A model generated the notes under the pieces. That model did not search any database. It was not told the origin of the DNA and saw only the letters and a program-made list of their open reading frames with translations. From Petunia secreta (lineage: Eukaryota; Streptophyta; Magnoliopsida; Solanales; Solanaceae): a stretch of DNA of 64,000 nt. Position 1 is the first letter of the stretch; the number at the start of each line of letters is the position of its first letter. Where the stretch lies: the NCBI GenBank assembly GCA_029990175.1, contig JARKIP010000065.1, forward strand, positions 9,738,501-9,802,500. The letters are read 5' to 3'. Positions 1 to 10,041 of the stretch are shown in pieces. The translations under genes and the position numbers were made by a program.

Positions 1-735
1 TATGCTGCGATTATAAGGGATTTCGGGGAAAAGGAGTCCATAGATGGAAATAGGAGTTTGAAATGAGTTGGGGAAAATACTATGGTGATTTTTCAGTGGC
101 TGGCAGATGGTGGTTGGTGGCAGACCACCGACGGATTTGTGGCGGTGCATGGGTGGAGGAGTTTTCTAGCGGAGGGCAAAAGTGTGGCAGCATCTCCTCA
201 AGTCCTAAGAGACTTATGGGATTGTGAGGGAAATGATGGAAAGAATTGGTTATATAGCTAGGGTTTGGACGGGCGGGTCAGGCTAAGGTGTTTGGGCTAA
301 GGGAATAGGGTTATAGGGTTTCGGCCTTTCTTTTTCTTTTCCTTTTTCTATTGTTAAATGGTCCAAGTAGCAACTGCACTAACAACTTCAAAATTAATTA
401 AATTAAACAAATAACAAAAACACTCACAAGATTACAAGAAAATAAATTAGTTATTACATGAATGTAGATTGTAGACTAAATATGCTTACAAATAACTCTA
501 TTTTTTGATAATTTTTTCGATATTTTCTTCTAAACATAAAAGATAAAACACAAGAAAACTAGGCGAAAATTCTACAAAAATTGACATGATATTTCAAGTA
601 ATTTTGAAATTATGTGTCAAATTAGGTGATAACAACATACATAACTCATTTGACTAATTTTTTACAGTGCATAACTCACCTCTTATTGTGTTGTCCGCAT
701 AAGTATATTAAAAAATTTGTTTATTATTTGAATAT
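1..735. other. Unassigned flank
   Basis: No coding region, LTR end or repeat could be assigned here. Bases 1-300 are relatively G-rich on the plus strand. The rest is AT-rich spacer leading into the duplicated PPR upstream region. Confidence 0.4.
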
Positions 736-1061
736 GTGTATTCATCTTACTCTAGCGGCACTAGCAGTATTAGAGTGACTCTTGCTACTAAAATGAAGTG
801 CCTTTCTTTTCCTTTTTGTAAACATAAGTTAACAAAGACTAATGTTAATATGCACAAGAAGATGCCTTTTGAAACTAGAGAGATGCAAGAACATTAATCA
901 ACTCAAACAAGTACATGGACAAGTGATTACATGTGGACTTGGCCAAAATAGCTTTGCCTTAAGCATGTTGTTGGCTTTGTGTTCAGACCCGAATCTTAGT
1001 ATTCCAAATTATGTTTGGAAAATCTTTAAACAAATACAATTAACCCATAATTTTTTTGAGT
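736..1061 (+). pseudogene. Partial duplicate of PPR gene 5' end
   Basis: This segment is a truncated paralogue of the PPR gene at 4362-5864. Homology starts in the upstream DNA (a shared 'attcatcttact' block at about 739 and 4039), runs through the ATG at 842 and continues in frame for about 70 codons, with shared peptide blocks such as INQLKQ, GQVITCGLGQNSFALS and ALCSDPNL. It stops where the intact gene reads EPTICIFNTM; from there the frame continues into unrelated sequence at about 1062. None of the later PPR repeats is present, so it cannot encode a working PPR protein. Compared with the intact copy it lacks a 228-bp insertion upstream of the ATG, so it preserves the pre-insertion state of that region. 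Confidence 0.8.
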
Positions 1062-1440
1062 TGCTTACATGCATGGACCTGATAGACAAGGAGGTCATCA
1101 TTAATCTGTTAGGGGGTAATATCCAGCACATAGAAAGGGCAACTACCACTAAACGAAAAAAATCATACTATGGTCTATGGGTTCCTTTTATCTCATTTAT
1201 TTATGTTGCTCAATGTGCCGGTAAAAAATGAGTTATGACAACTAAGCATGATGTGTTTGGGTTGAAAATCCTTGAAACTTGTGACTACGGGAAAAGAGCA
1301 ACAGCAACAGGACTTGGCCTAGCTAATGAAGTAGAAATGCAGAAGATTTTTGGAGCTTGAGCAACTGGCCACCTATCAGCAGCAAGCATAGATGCAAGCC
1401 GCTGAATTTCACGGCTTGAGGTTAGGAACGTTGCCTTTGA
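1062..1440 (+). pseudogene. Fragment of plant-transposon ORF fused to the PPR remnant
   Basis: The open frame of the PPR duplicate continues into sequence resembling part of the extra ORF of the Copia element (7581-8615, minus strand). TCMDLIDKEVIINL matches its LTYMDLLDHEVRINL, and beyond a stop at 1229-1231, in the same frame, HDVFGLKILETCDY matches HNDVFGRNILKSYDY. I recall this domain as a 'putative plant transposon protein' family common in solanaceous genomes; the name is from memory. The open stretch from 842 to 1231 therefore spells a 129-residue chimera. A second stop follows near 1415, so this looks like a dead insertion or recombination product, not a gene. Confidence 0.65.
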
Positions 1441-3817
1441 AAGGATCTAGTTCTTGAAGATTGATCAGAATGCAAAGAACATTACATTGAATTTCTTCTT
1501 GACCATATGAATGGCTTCTCATCCAAACCTGCAAAACCTTGAACCCGATCCTTTCATGTATTGTCATTGTTAATTTGGTGGCAATTTTTTAGATCATCCT
1601 TAAATTTGGTTATGTAATTTGGGTGCTTATTTTAGATTTTTGCTGGTTTATTGACTTAATTCTTTTTTATTATGATTAATAGGTTCCAGTTTGACTAGCA
1701 TACGAAAAACTACGAATGCTGACTAAATTTTTGCACAAGTGACACTGTGGTTCTAGAGTTGACATGATTTCTTTGATTTCATTTGTTATTTTGAGTATTT
1801 TTTTATTATGCCAAAATGGAAAAGTTGAATGTATATATAAAGCAGTTTATTGCTTGTACCTTGAACATGAAGAAAATGTATGCGTAAACTTTCCGTGCCT
1901 TGTGTTTTGAATATTTAAAGGGGTATATTCTTTGTTGCCTATATAGAGGACGGTAACAAGTAACGAAACCTGGTCCTTATGGTTGGTTAAACCTAATGTT
2001 ATATGAACATTAGTTTTCATCAAGAAGTGAGAAAATATTGTAGTTAGGCTGATAAAAAATGAAATGATTTTGATGATAAAAATACTTTTTTCCTTTATGT
2101 ATGACAAGATTTTCATGTGCATGGTTATCTAATTTTGCGCGTAGGTTAAATCAAGAAGATGCAATTAGCAAGTTGATGAACCAGGTTCATCTGTTATTCC
2201 AAGTGCTTAATCCTAGCGGATCCAGGAAAGAAAATCAAGTCCTGGTTGGAGTAGGAGAAGGACTTCGGTACGGAAGAAGGTTCTGCGAACCAACACAAGT
2301 CACAATAATACTTGGTTTCGGACTCACTTATGCGCGCTAATGCATTTTCTTTTAGGACATTTAAATAAAATCCTAAAGTTCTCGCTGCCAGCTAGCTGTC
2401 TTGAACATTAAGCTAGAAGATATGGAAAGATTCTCAAGAGTATAAGATGAAAAAAAATATATGTAAGAGTAAGAGTCTTGCGTGGAAAAGAATTTCTTAG
2501 TCCTTATCGCGGAAGATTTTATTTCGCTCTACAAGTACGGAAAACATACACTATATATGTAGCACAACTGAAGACCTCTGGACTTATGCACTTAAACAAA
2601 ATATTGAAAGAAAATTTTCTAGGCAATCTTGAGAGTATAGAAACTAGCAAACTAAAGAACCAAGGTCGTGACCGTGATTGTTATTTCAGTTCTAAATGCT
2701 TGTCTAATTTGATATTTTTAGACTATCGAGTTGTAACCAACTCTGCTTAGTTAAAGAAGCATTTTGGTTGGCATCTTGCAAAGAAAACTAATTGTACTTA
2801 GGTTGGATTACCTACATAGGGTTGCTACGGCCTTGGATTAGATTGTGAGATGTGACTTGGACTAGTAACGCAATGTGTAACCTTGTTGCTCGACTAGTGA
2901 AGAGTTGAGAAATCCAACTGAAGTGGGTCGTGGTTTTCTACTCCCTTGAGAAAGGAGTTATTTATGTAAAAATATTGTGTTTATTTTATTTCGCATTTAT
3001 CTTTTTTAGTATTTTTACTTGGATCAACATCAAGTACCTAGTTCTTTGTGTTGGAACTCACAGTTTAGTTCTCAATTTTCTTAAAATAAAAATCCTATAC
3101 AAGATACTATTTACCCCTCTAGTGTCTTAGGTGGGCATTAAGTATAACAGACCTGAGCTGGTTTTGGCTTGTGGTAGATCCATATTATATTGAATTAGTA
3201 GTATACGGATTGCGGACTTATTCGTGAACTGAATTGGTAAGACGCAAATAAAATAGCCAATGTGCACGAAAATTAGTACGGTGTGGAGTCAGAAATTTGG
3301 AAAAAGAGGTCCCAAGAAAAGACTTTTATGTTATGAACTTTATGAATCTTGATGAAAGAACGACGGTTACTATGGAATTTTAAAGTTTTTTTTAGAGATT
3401 TTGAATTTCATTATGGTGATGGGGAAGGTGCACTTCATGCACATTTTGGATCTGGCGTTGCACTCAAAATGAAAACAATTGATTGAGGCTCAGATGGTAA
3501 GTGTCTACCTATAAATATCAAGTCACAGTAGGTACAAAAAGTGAAAAGTACATTATTTACCTAGAGAGAGTAGTAGAAGTGGGCTTAAAAATAATTTCTT
3601 CTTTTTCAAAAAAACATCTCTATATTGCTAATCCAGTAATCCTTGCAAAACTTGTCTCGAACCAAACGACTCCTTAGTTGATCATTCTTTGATAACGTCC
3701 CCCTTGTGCGGACAAGTTTGGTCAAACCAATTCTACAAATACATAACACAGCTGACCAACTTTTTACTAGGCACAAGTCACCCCTGGCATTCTGTATATG
3801 TATGTTAAAAAGATTGA
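1441..3817. other. Spacer without recognised gene
   Basis: About 2.4 kb of AT-rich sequence with only short open stretches in all frames. None shows a recognisable domain, a paired exon structure or similarity to other parts of the window. I see no LTR ends or inverted repeats. Confidence 0.45.
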
Positions 3818-4045
3818 ATACTCTCTCTGTTCCTTCCCGTTTATGTGAAGTTGTTTCTTTTTTAGCCTTATAAAAAAATACCCCTTCCAAATATAGAAAT
3901 AATTTAATCTCAAATTTACCCTTGTATCCTTAATGAAGTAATTTTTAGCCACACAAATATTAATGACTTACATTTTAGACTACAAATTTGAAAAGTTTTT
4001 CTATTTTTTTTAAATTTTGTATCTAGCAAAACATATGTATTCATC
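3818..4045. repeat. Degenerate Stowaway-like MITE
   Basis: The left edge resembles the 'ctccctccgtt' end of plant Stowaway MITEs and is followed by a 'tttatgtgaa' block and a body like solanaceous copies as I remember them ('ccacacaaatatt', 'acaaatttgaaaag'). The expected inverted right end is not clearly preserved and no TA duplication is evident, so boundaries are approximate. Confidence 0.4.
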
Positions 4046-4063
4046 TTACTTTAGCAATATTAA

Positions 4064-4291
4064 CCGTTTGACCATAAATATTATTTAATTTTTTTCAAAT
4101 AAAAACTTTGAAAAACTGTTACGATCAAAAAGTATTTTTGACAATTTATTCAAGTTTTTCAAAAAACCAGTTTATCTCCCCTCACAAAATAATTTTTTTT
4201 TCAAGTAAAATTCATATCAAACCACATTCAACTTTCAAAGTACAATTTTTCAAACTCAATTTCAAAAACTCTTTTTTAATTTTTCTTTTTT
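4064..4291. mobile_element. 228-bp MITE-like insertion upstream of PPR gene
   Basis: Aligning this region with the partial PPR duplicate shows about 228 bp present here and absent there, between the shared 'attcatctta' and 'agagtgactct' blocks. TAA at 4061-4063 and again at 4292-4294 would be a 3-bp target duplication. The body begins 'ccgtttgaccataaat', like common solanaceous MITEs. I could not find matching terminal inverted repeats. Confidence 0.5.
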
Positions 4292-4361
4292 TAAGAGTGA
4301 CTCTACTACCAAAATGAAATGTCTTCTTTTCTTTTTTCGTAGACATAAGTTAGCATAGGCA

Positions 4362-5864
4362 ATGTCAATATGCACAAATAGATGCCTTTTGCTACTAGAG
4401 AGATGCAGGAACATTAATCAGCTCAAACAAGCATATGGACAAGTGATTACATGTGGACTTGGCCAAAATAGCTTTGCCTTAAGCAGGCTGTTAGCTTTGT
4501 GTTCAGACCCTAATCTTGGTACTCCAAATTATGGTTGGAAAATCTTTGAACAAATACAAGAACCCACAATTTGTATTTTTAATACAATGATCAAAGCTTT
4601 CTTGTTCAAGGGTGAGTTCAACAGAACCATAGAGATATACAAGAATATGTTAAATATTGGAATGTACCCTGATAATTATACACTTCCTTATGTCTTGAAA
4701 ACTTGTGCCAAAATAAAAAGTTGTCATCTTGGGAAGTTGGTTCATGGGCAAATCTTGAAATTAGGGTTCTTGATTGATACTTTTGTTGGTAATAGTTTAA
4801 TAGCTATGTACACTGCTTTTGACAATGTGGAAGCTGCAACATTTGTTTTTGATGAGATTCCTTGCCATTGTGTTGTGTCTTGGACTGTTTTGATTTCGGG
4901 GTATGCAAAAAGAGGGGATGTTTATGAAGCAAGATTAACTTTTGAGGAATGTAAAGTAAAGGATAGAGGTTTGTGGGGCTCTATGATATCTTGTTATGTA
5001 CAAAATAATCGTTTCAAAGAAGGGCTAAAATTGTTTAGGCAAATGCAAATGACTGGGATTGTCCCTGATGAGGCCATTTTTGTTAGTGTACTTTCTGCTT
5101 GTGCTCATTTGGGTTCTCTTGATATTGGAATTTGGATTCATAGATATGTTGACAAGTTAAGGTTGCCAATGAGTTTGAAATTAGGCACTGCTTTTATCGA
5201 TATGTATGCGAAATGTGGTTGTTTGGATATAGCAGAGAAGCTGTTCTATGAAATGCCAAAAAGAGACCTTATTTGTTGGAATGCTATGATATCTGGATTT
5301 GCTATGAATGGAAATGGTTCAAAAGCGCTACGGCTGTTCAATGAGATGCAAGGTGCTGGGATTATGCCAGATGATGTTACATTTATTTCAATGTTCACTG
5401 CTTGTAGTTATGCTGGTATGGCTAATGAAGGTCTTAACTTGTTGAATCTAATGTATAATGTGTATCATATTGAGCCCAAAGGTGAACATTATGGATGCAT
5501 TATCGACGTTCTCAGCAGAGCCGGACTGCTTGAGGAAGCAAGAAACATAGTCCAAAATATGCCTGAATCAAGTGTTCCTTCGGAAGAAGCCATAGCTTGG
5601 AGAGCATTACTAACTGCCTGTGGGAATCACGGACTAGTCGATTTGGCTGAGACTGCTGCTGAGAGAATTGTTCAGTTAGAGAGGCATAGCGGAGCATACG
5701 TTCTACTCTCAAATATTTATGCTGCAGCAGATAAGCATGATAGTGCTAGAAGGATAAGGAAGAAGATGAAAAGCCAATATATAGACAAGACACCAGGCTG
5801 CAGCTCCCTTGAGATTAATGGTGTCGTTCATGAGTTCATTGCGGGAGAGAAAACTCATTCCTAA
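4362..5864 (+). CDS. PLS-class pentatricopeptide repeat protein with E domain
   Basis: Single-exon gene encoding 500 residues. PPR proteins bind organellar RNA base by base; PLS-E members usually act in C-to-U editing or RNA processing in mitochondria or plastids. The N-terminal LLLLERCRNINQLKQ block is typical of plant PLS proteins. Repeats follow across roughly residues 65-410, recognisable by FNTMIKAFLFKGEF, NSLIAMYTAFDNVEAA, VVSWTVLISGYAKRGD, FIDMYAKCGCLDIAEKLF, CWNAMISGFAMNGNGSKAL and IIDVLSRAGLLEEA. The E motifs start near AWRALLTACGNHG and run through YVLLSNIYAA to GCSSLEINGVVHEF. No DYW domain is present. The ATG at 4362 fits the paralogue's start at 842. The frame ends at TAA right after GEKTHS, but the same frame continues open for about 30 codons (5865-5948) with the rest of an E/E+-like tail (QIHELLRTIN), so a premature stop may have trimmed the C terminus. 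No clear transit peptide was visible; the exact RNA target is unknown. Confidence 0.88.
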   Translation: MSICTNRCLLLLERCRNINQLKQAYGQVITCGLGQNSFALSRLLALCSDPNLGTPNYGWKIFEQIQEPTICIFNTMIKAFLFKGEFNRTIEIYKNMLNIGMYPDNYTLPYVLKTCAKIKSCHLGKLVHGQILKLGFLIDTFVGNSLIAMYTAFDNVEAATFVFDEIPCHCVVSWTVLISGYAKRGDVYEARLTFEECKVKDRGLWGSMISCYVQNNRFKEGLKLFRQMQMTGIVPDEAIFVSVLSACAHLGSLDIGIWIHRYVDKLRLPMSLKLGTAFIDMYAKCGCLDIAEKLFYEMPKRDLICWNAMISGFAMNGNGSKALRLFNEMQGAGIMPDDVTFISMFTACSYAGMANEGLNLLNLMYNVYHIEPKGEHYGCIIDVLSRAGLLEEARNIVQNMPESSVPSEEAIAWRALLTACGNHGLVDLAETAAERIVQLERHSGAYVLLSNIYAAADKHDSARRIRKKMKSQYIDKTPGCSSLEINGVVHEFIAGEKTHS

Positions 5865-6186
5865 TTGGTTCAAATCCATGAACTCCTGCGGACTATTAAC
5901 AACCAATTTGATTATAGTACAGATGTAATTCATTTTTCTGATATTTGATACTGCATATGTTGGCGTGTTTTTCGGGTTATATATTTGGTTTTGAATGCAT
6001 TTTGTGTAAAATGAATAAAAGTGCCTTCTGGAAATCAAAATCAAGTCACTTAAACACCCTAAACTTTGTGATCTTGAAGAAACACGTCAAAAGTTTTATG
6101 TGAAATCTTTTTTGGCATAATACTCCCTTTAGTATAGGGAGTTGTTAAATGATGATATATTATGCTTGTGACTCGCTCATGCTATG
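5865..6186. other. PPR 3' flank up to Copia insertion site
   Basis: AT-rich 3' flank of the PPR gene. It begins with the in-frame coding-like tail described for that gene and ends with CTATG (6182-6186), the left copy of the Copia target-site duplication. Confidence 0.6.
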
Positions 6187-7134
6187 TGTTGCACTTGGTG
6201 CACCTATGTAAGACACTAGATGGGGTGAATAGTGTCCTTACCGGATTTTAAATCATAAAACTTGCCTTTAACTTTTATAGCCTAACTTACAAAGAACCAG
6301 GTTCCTGGTAAGTTTCACCTATCTCTGAAACTTAAACTTAATGCGGAAACGTAAATAACACAGAGAATTTTACATAGAAAAATCATTGCTCAAGGGATAA
6401 AAAATTACGACCCAAACTCTTGTGATTTCAACTCTTCCACTAAAGGAAAACCCGAGCAAGTTTTCGACTACAACATAATGTAATCAAGGAACTAGACCTC
6501 CCTAGTACCTAGAACCTTCCAAGCCACACGTTAGCTTGTAAGGTTGACTCTGCTTAACCAAAAAGAGTAATCTCTACTATATACTTCTAAACAAGCGGAT
6601 AGATTACAACTCGATAGCCTATAAAAAAAAACTAAAACAACAGACTTAACTATGAAACTGCTCCTTCGTAAGGTTCTGCTGCTCAGCCTTTGTTCTTGCA
6701 CACAATGCCTCTCACGATCTGTTTGTTCTTGATTTGCTCTGTTGAGATGTCTTGAGTGCGTAATGATTCTTGCCAAATTAACTTGTATATATAGGAGTTT
6801 GACTTAGCCGGATCCAACTAAGTTTAGAACTCCTTTTCCTCTTTGGAATCCGTTTCACATAAGATTTACCATATTGCCTTATTTAAAACCTAAGTTAATT
6901 TGCCTTAGTTTCCAATCCATTTTCGTTTAGGAACCGCGTCTCTTTCAGCACTGTCACTCTCTTCTTCTTTTCCCGGTAGGATTGGAACTTTGACTCCAGC
7001 TGCTCTCTTTCTACTTCTTCAACTCTGACTCGATTATCCCGTTGAACAACTTAGTCTTCTTTGTTCAACTGTGAACCTTTCATGGTCCACTTAGCACCAG
7101 GTCCTTTGTCATCTTCAAAACTCAACCTTCAACA
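6187..7134 (-). repeat. 3' LTR of the Copia element
   Basis: Direct partner of 15193-16133. On the minus strand it carries a TATATATA box (about 6785-6795). A short open stretch behind the box is shared by both LTRs but is more likely untranslated leader than a gene. Scattered substitutions and small indels against the partner suggest a moderately old insertion. Confidence 0.93.
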
Positions 7135-7149
7135 AATTCCCCCTTTTTG
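7135..7149 (-). other. Copia polypurine tract
   Basis: Directly inside the 3' LTR. On the minus strand it reads AAAAAGGGGGAATTT, the expected plus-strand primer site for reverse transcription. Confidence 0.8.
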
Positions 7150-7580
7150 ATGATGACAAACCATGTTGTCTCACCGAGGGTAATTAAGCACAAGAACCTA
7201 TAAAATTTCAAACACTAACCAAGAACCAGGGTAATACAATTAGGCAAAAATAGGTCACAAAACATACAATGAACTAACAACATCTAACTTTCCCCTTTTG
7301 GCATCATCGAAAAGTTCTACAGTTGTAAGAACCTGCTCAACTTAGATTAAGTCAAGTTGATTCTAGTGCCATAGGCAGCTAGCCAACCTTTAAACGTCAG
7401 GAACCTGTTTCAGAGAATAAATACTAGTAAAGTAGGATATTTATACCAACATAAGTGCCAAACCGGATTAAAACATCCAAAACATCATTCACATATTACA
7501 AACCAAAATATAATAATTGTCTTAAAACCAGGCCATAGACAGAACCGACGAGGGGACTTGGGAAAGGAACTGGTTCAGAA

Positions 7581-9420
7581 TTAGAGAATATCAGGGATGT
7601 TAAAGTGAGCAAGCAACAAGGCAAGGCGACGCGAGTTTCGTTCACGTTCACGCTCCAGCTCAGCATCCAGCCTAGTGTTTTCAGCATTCATCCAGGCCAG
7701 CTCATTATTTTGCCTATCCAGCTGCCTCCTGAACCCCTCAATCCTTCTGTCCATTCTAGCGTTTCTCCTTTCCTCAGCTTCCTCCTCCATATGCTCTGGT
7801 TCATCAGCAGATTCACCATCCAACACATAGTCATAGGACTTCAGAATGTTCCTCCCAAACACATCATTGTGATCTGGCTCAGTCCACTTTCCAACAGGTA
7901 CCCCAAAGAAATCAAATACTTTGCTCAGCAGAAACCCATAGACTAAGGCATGTTTTCCTAACCCCATATCAGCTACCCTACCAATGTGCTTGATCATTAT
8001 TTCAGGCAGATTGATCCGAACTTCGTGATCTAGCAGGTCCATATAGGTCAGATCCAGAAAATTAGCCTCACTGCGCCTTTCCGACCTCTGCAACAGATTC
8101 TTCAGCACAAATTCAAACAACAACTGATAGAAGGGTTGCATTGCCTTCTTCTTAACTTGCGTTGCCCTTGCTAGCCTAGGTCTCCCTTCAAACTTTTGGG
8201 TCACCTCCAAAGCAGACACACCATCTCCTCTAACCGGCCACGAGTTCTTCATGTACTCACTGTAGCTCTGAGAAGGAACACCCAAAATCTCACCAAGCTC
8301 TACACAATCAAGCTGGATCACCAGCCCTTTCACTATGGCTGTAACTATTCCCTCACTTGTGCAATTTGAGCAAAATTTTGGAACCTCTTGCTCTCTCAGC
8401 TTTCTAGTTCGATCACTGAACAGGTTCAGCCAACCCTGAGCACTCAACTCAGCACCAAGCTGAGTCATCTCTTCCAGCTCTAGGTCAGTAAGAATTTTAC
8501 CCTTCACCAATGGCAAACCTCTAAAGTACGCCGCCCTCTTTTTCTTGTCTTCCTTGTCATCACCAATCACCAAATTTGTCTTGGAACCTCTCCTACGAAC
8601 CTCAGGTTCCTCCACAATCTCCCCTACTGCTCTCTAACAAAACCTCGAGTAGCAGGTTTCCTAGCATGACTCACTGTCTTTCTACTGCTTTCTCCCATAC
8701 CCTTAACATCACCAAAACTTCCAATTTTAGAACTACCCACAAGTTCTCCTCCCTTCACCAACCTTCGTTTCTTCACAGTTTTTTCCTGTTCTTGAACTAC
8801 AGGCCTTTTACCCACTCTCGTCTATTCCTCCACCACCACAACATCAGTTTTACTGGAGGAACCTTCACTAGCTTGAGGAGTGAGATTAGCCTCAGAAAAC
8901 ACAGCATTCAAAGGCTCAGTGAAGCCTACACCCTCTACATTCTCTTCCATATAATCATCAATTTCCCTCATATCTGCATCATCACCTGCCATAGAACCAG
9001 AGAACAAACCAGGTTTTTTCTCAGGTTCCTTGGTAGGTTCAGCAGATTTTTCTTCTCCCTTGTTACTACTGGTTTTTTCCACCTCAGGAACAGGTTCCTC
9101 GACAGTCTTTTCAATTTCTTTTTCAACTAAACCAACCCCTGTTTCCACAACCTTTTCTTTTTCAGGATTTTCTACAATCACTCTCTCCTTTTCACTAACT
9201 TCAGCCACTATATGCTCTCCTAAATCTACAGGCTCAGAAGGTAAACTAGCTTCTAAAATAATCGTATAGGAGAACTAGGGTTTACCTTTTCAGTTTCTTG
9301 ACGACTTTCTTCAATAGTTTCAACGACCCCTTCTTCCATACCAGTTAAAGAAACACTTTCCCCATTGCTAGTTGCTTCTTCCAACTTCTTCTGCCTCAAT
9401 TTTGCGAACTTTTTCGCCAT
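7581..9420 (-). pseudogene. Extra 3' ORF of the Copia element, broken into three pieces
   Basis: A long sense-strand reading region lies between pol and the 3' LTR. It probably starts at the ATG at 9420 (MAKKFAKLRQKKLEEA) and is interrupted by a stop at 9253, a frame change into an acidic, Glu/Lys/Val-rich segment (9208-8822), a basic segment (8815-8624), and a final 344-codon frame (8615-7581, reached by another frame change). The last part has a globular domain (LPEIMIKHIGRVADMGLGKH, VFDFFGVPVGKW) and a Glu/Arg-rich coiled-coil-like C terminus. It resembles what I remember as the 'putative plant transposon protein' domain. The same domain appears as a fragment at 1062-1440. Its role in the element is unknown; it has no RT, integrase or obvious membrane-anchored envelope features. 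Confidence 0.7.
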
Positions 9421-10041
9421 CGCTACGGAGCGACTTGCAGCTAGTTGTTTTGCCTTTTTATTTAGTTTAGAAATTTTGAATTAGGAGAGGAGAGTTGTGA
9501 ATCAATTTTGGAACTGGTTGACATTGTCACAAAGTATTGTGATTTTAGAGAGAGAAGAAAAAATTTAGAGAGAATTTTCCTTTCCACCGATAGAAACAAT
9601 GTTTCTCTGATCGCTTATGGGATATAGAGAAGGTTATCGGGCGTATCAGGAAGGGGAACGGGTGATGGGATGTGAAAAAGCTGTTATAACATTATTACGT
9701 CTAGGAGCTTACTCCAGCAGGTTCAAAGTATTTGAATTTTAAAATTTACCACCGATCCAGCGCCAAGTGAGGACAATTGGTAACAGATTGGTCACGTAAG
9801 ACAAATATTATACTTAGTAAGTAAGATAGAATGTGTACCTGAATGTCCATGCACCATTTTCTTCAATAATATCCTTTGTTTCAAAATTTTGCCAGCATCT
9901 AAGTCATGAAAACAGGTTCCAAACAGGTTAGCAAGCAAAAACAATTAAGTTTCATATTTAGAATCAACTAAACAAAGTTAGGCTAGGTAGAACAAGGAAA
10001 CATCACTAGCCAATCATTGGGAGAACCAGGTGCTGGCTCGT
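9421..10041 (-). other. Spacer between Copia pol and extra ORF
   Basis: AT-rich segment downstream of the pol stop and upstream of the extra ORF start. In this position it could hold a promoter or splice acceptor for the extra ORF, but no specific site is evident. Confidence 0.4.

Noticed and set aside
2101..3130. Several 60-90-codon frames between the PPR duplicate and the PPR gene
   Set aside because: No domain, no paralogue in the window, no start context or exon pattern; typical chance ORFs.
7581..9420. Envelope gene in the Copia element
   Set aside because: No signal peptide, fusion-like segment or C-terminal membrane anchor is visible; the domain resembles a plant transposon-associated protein instead.
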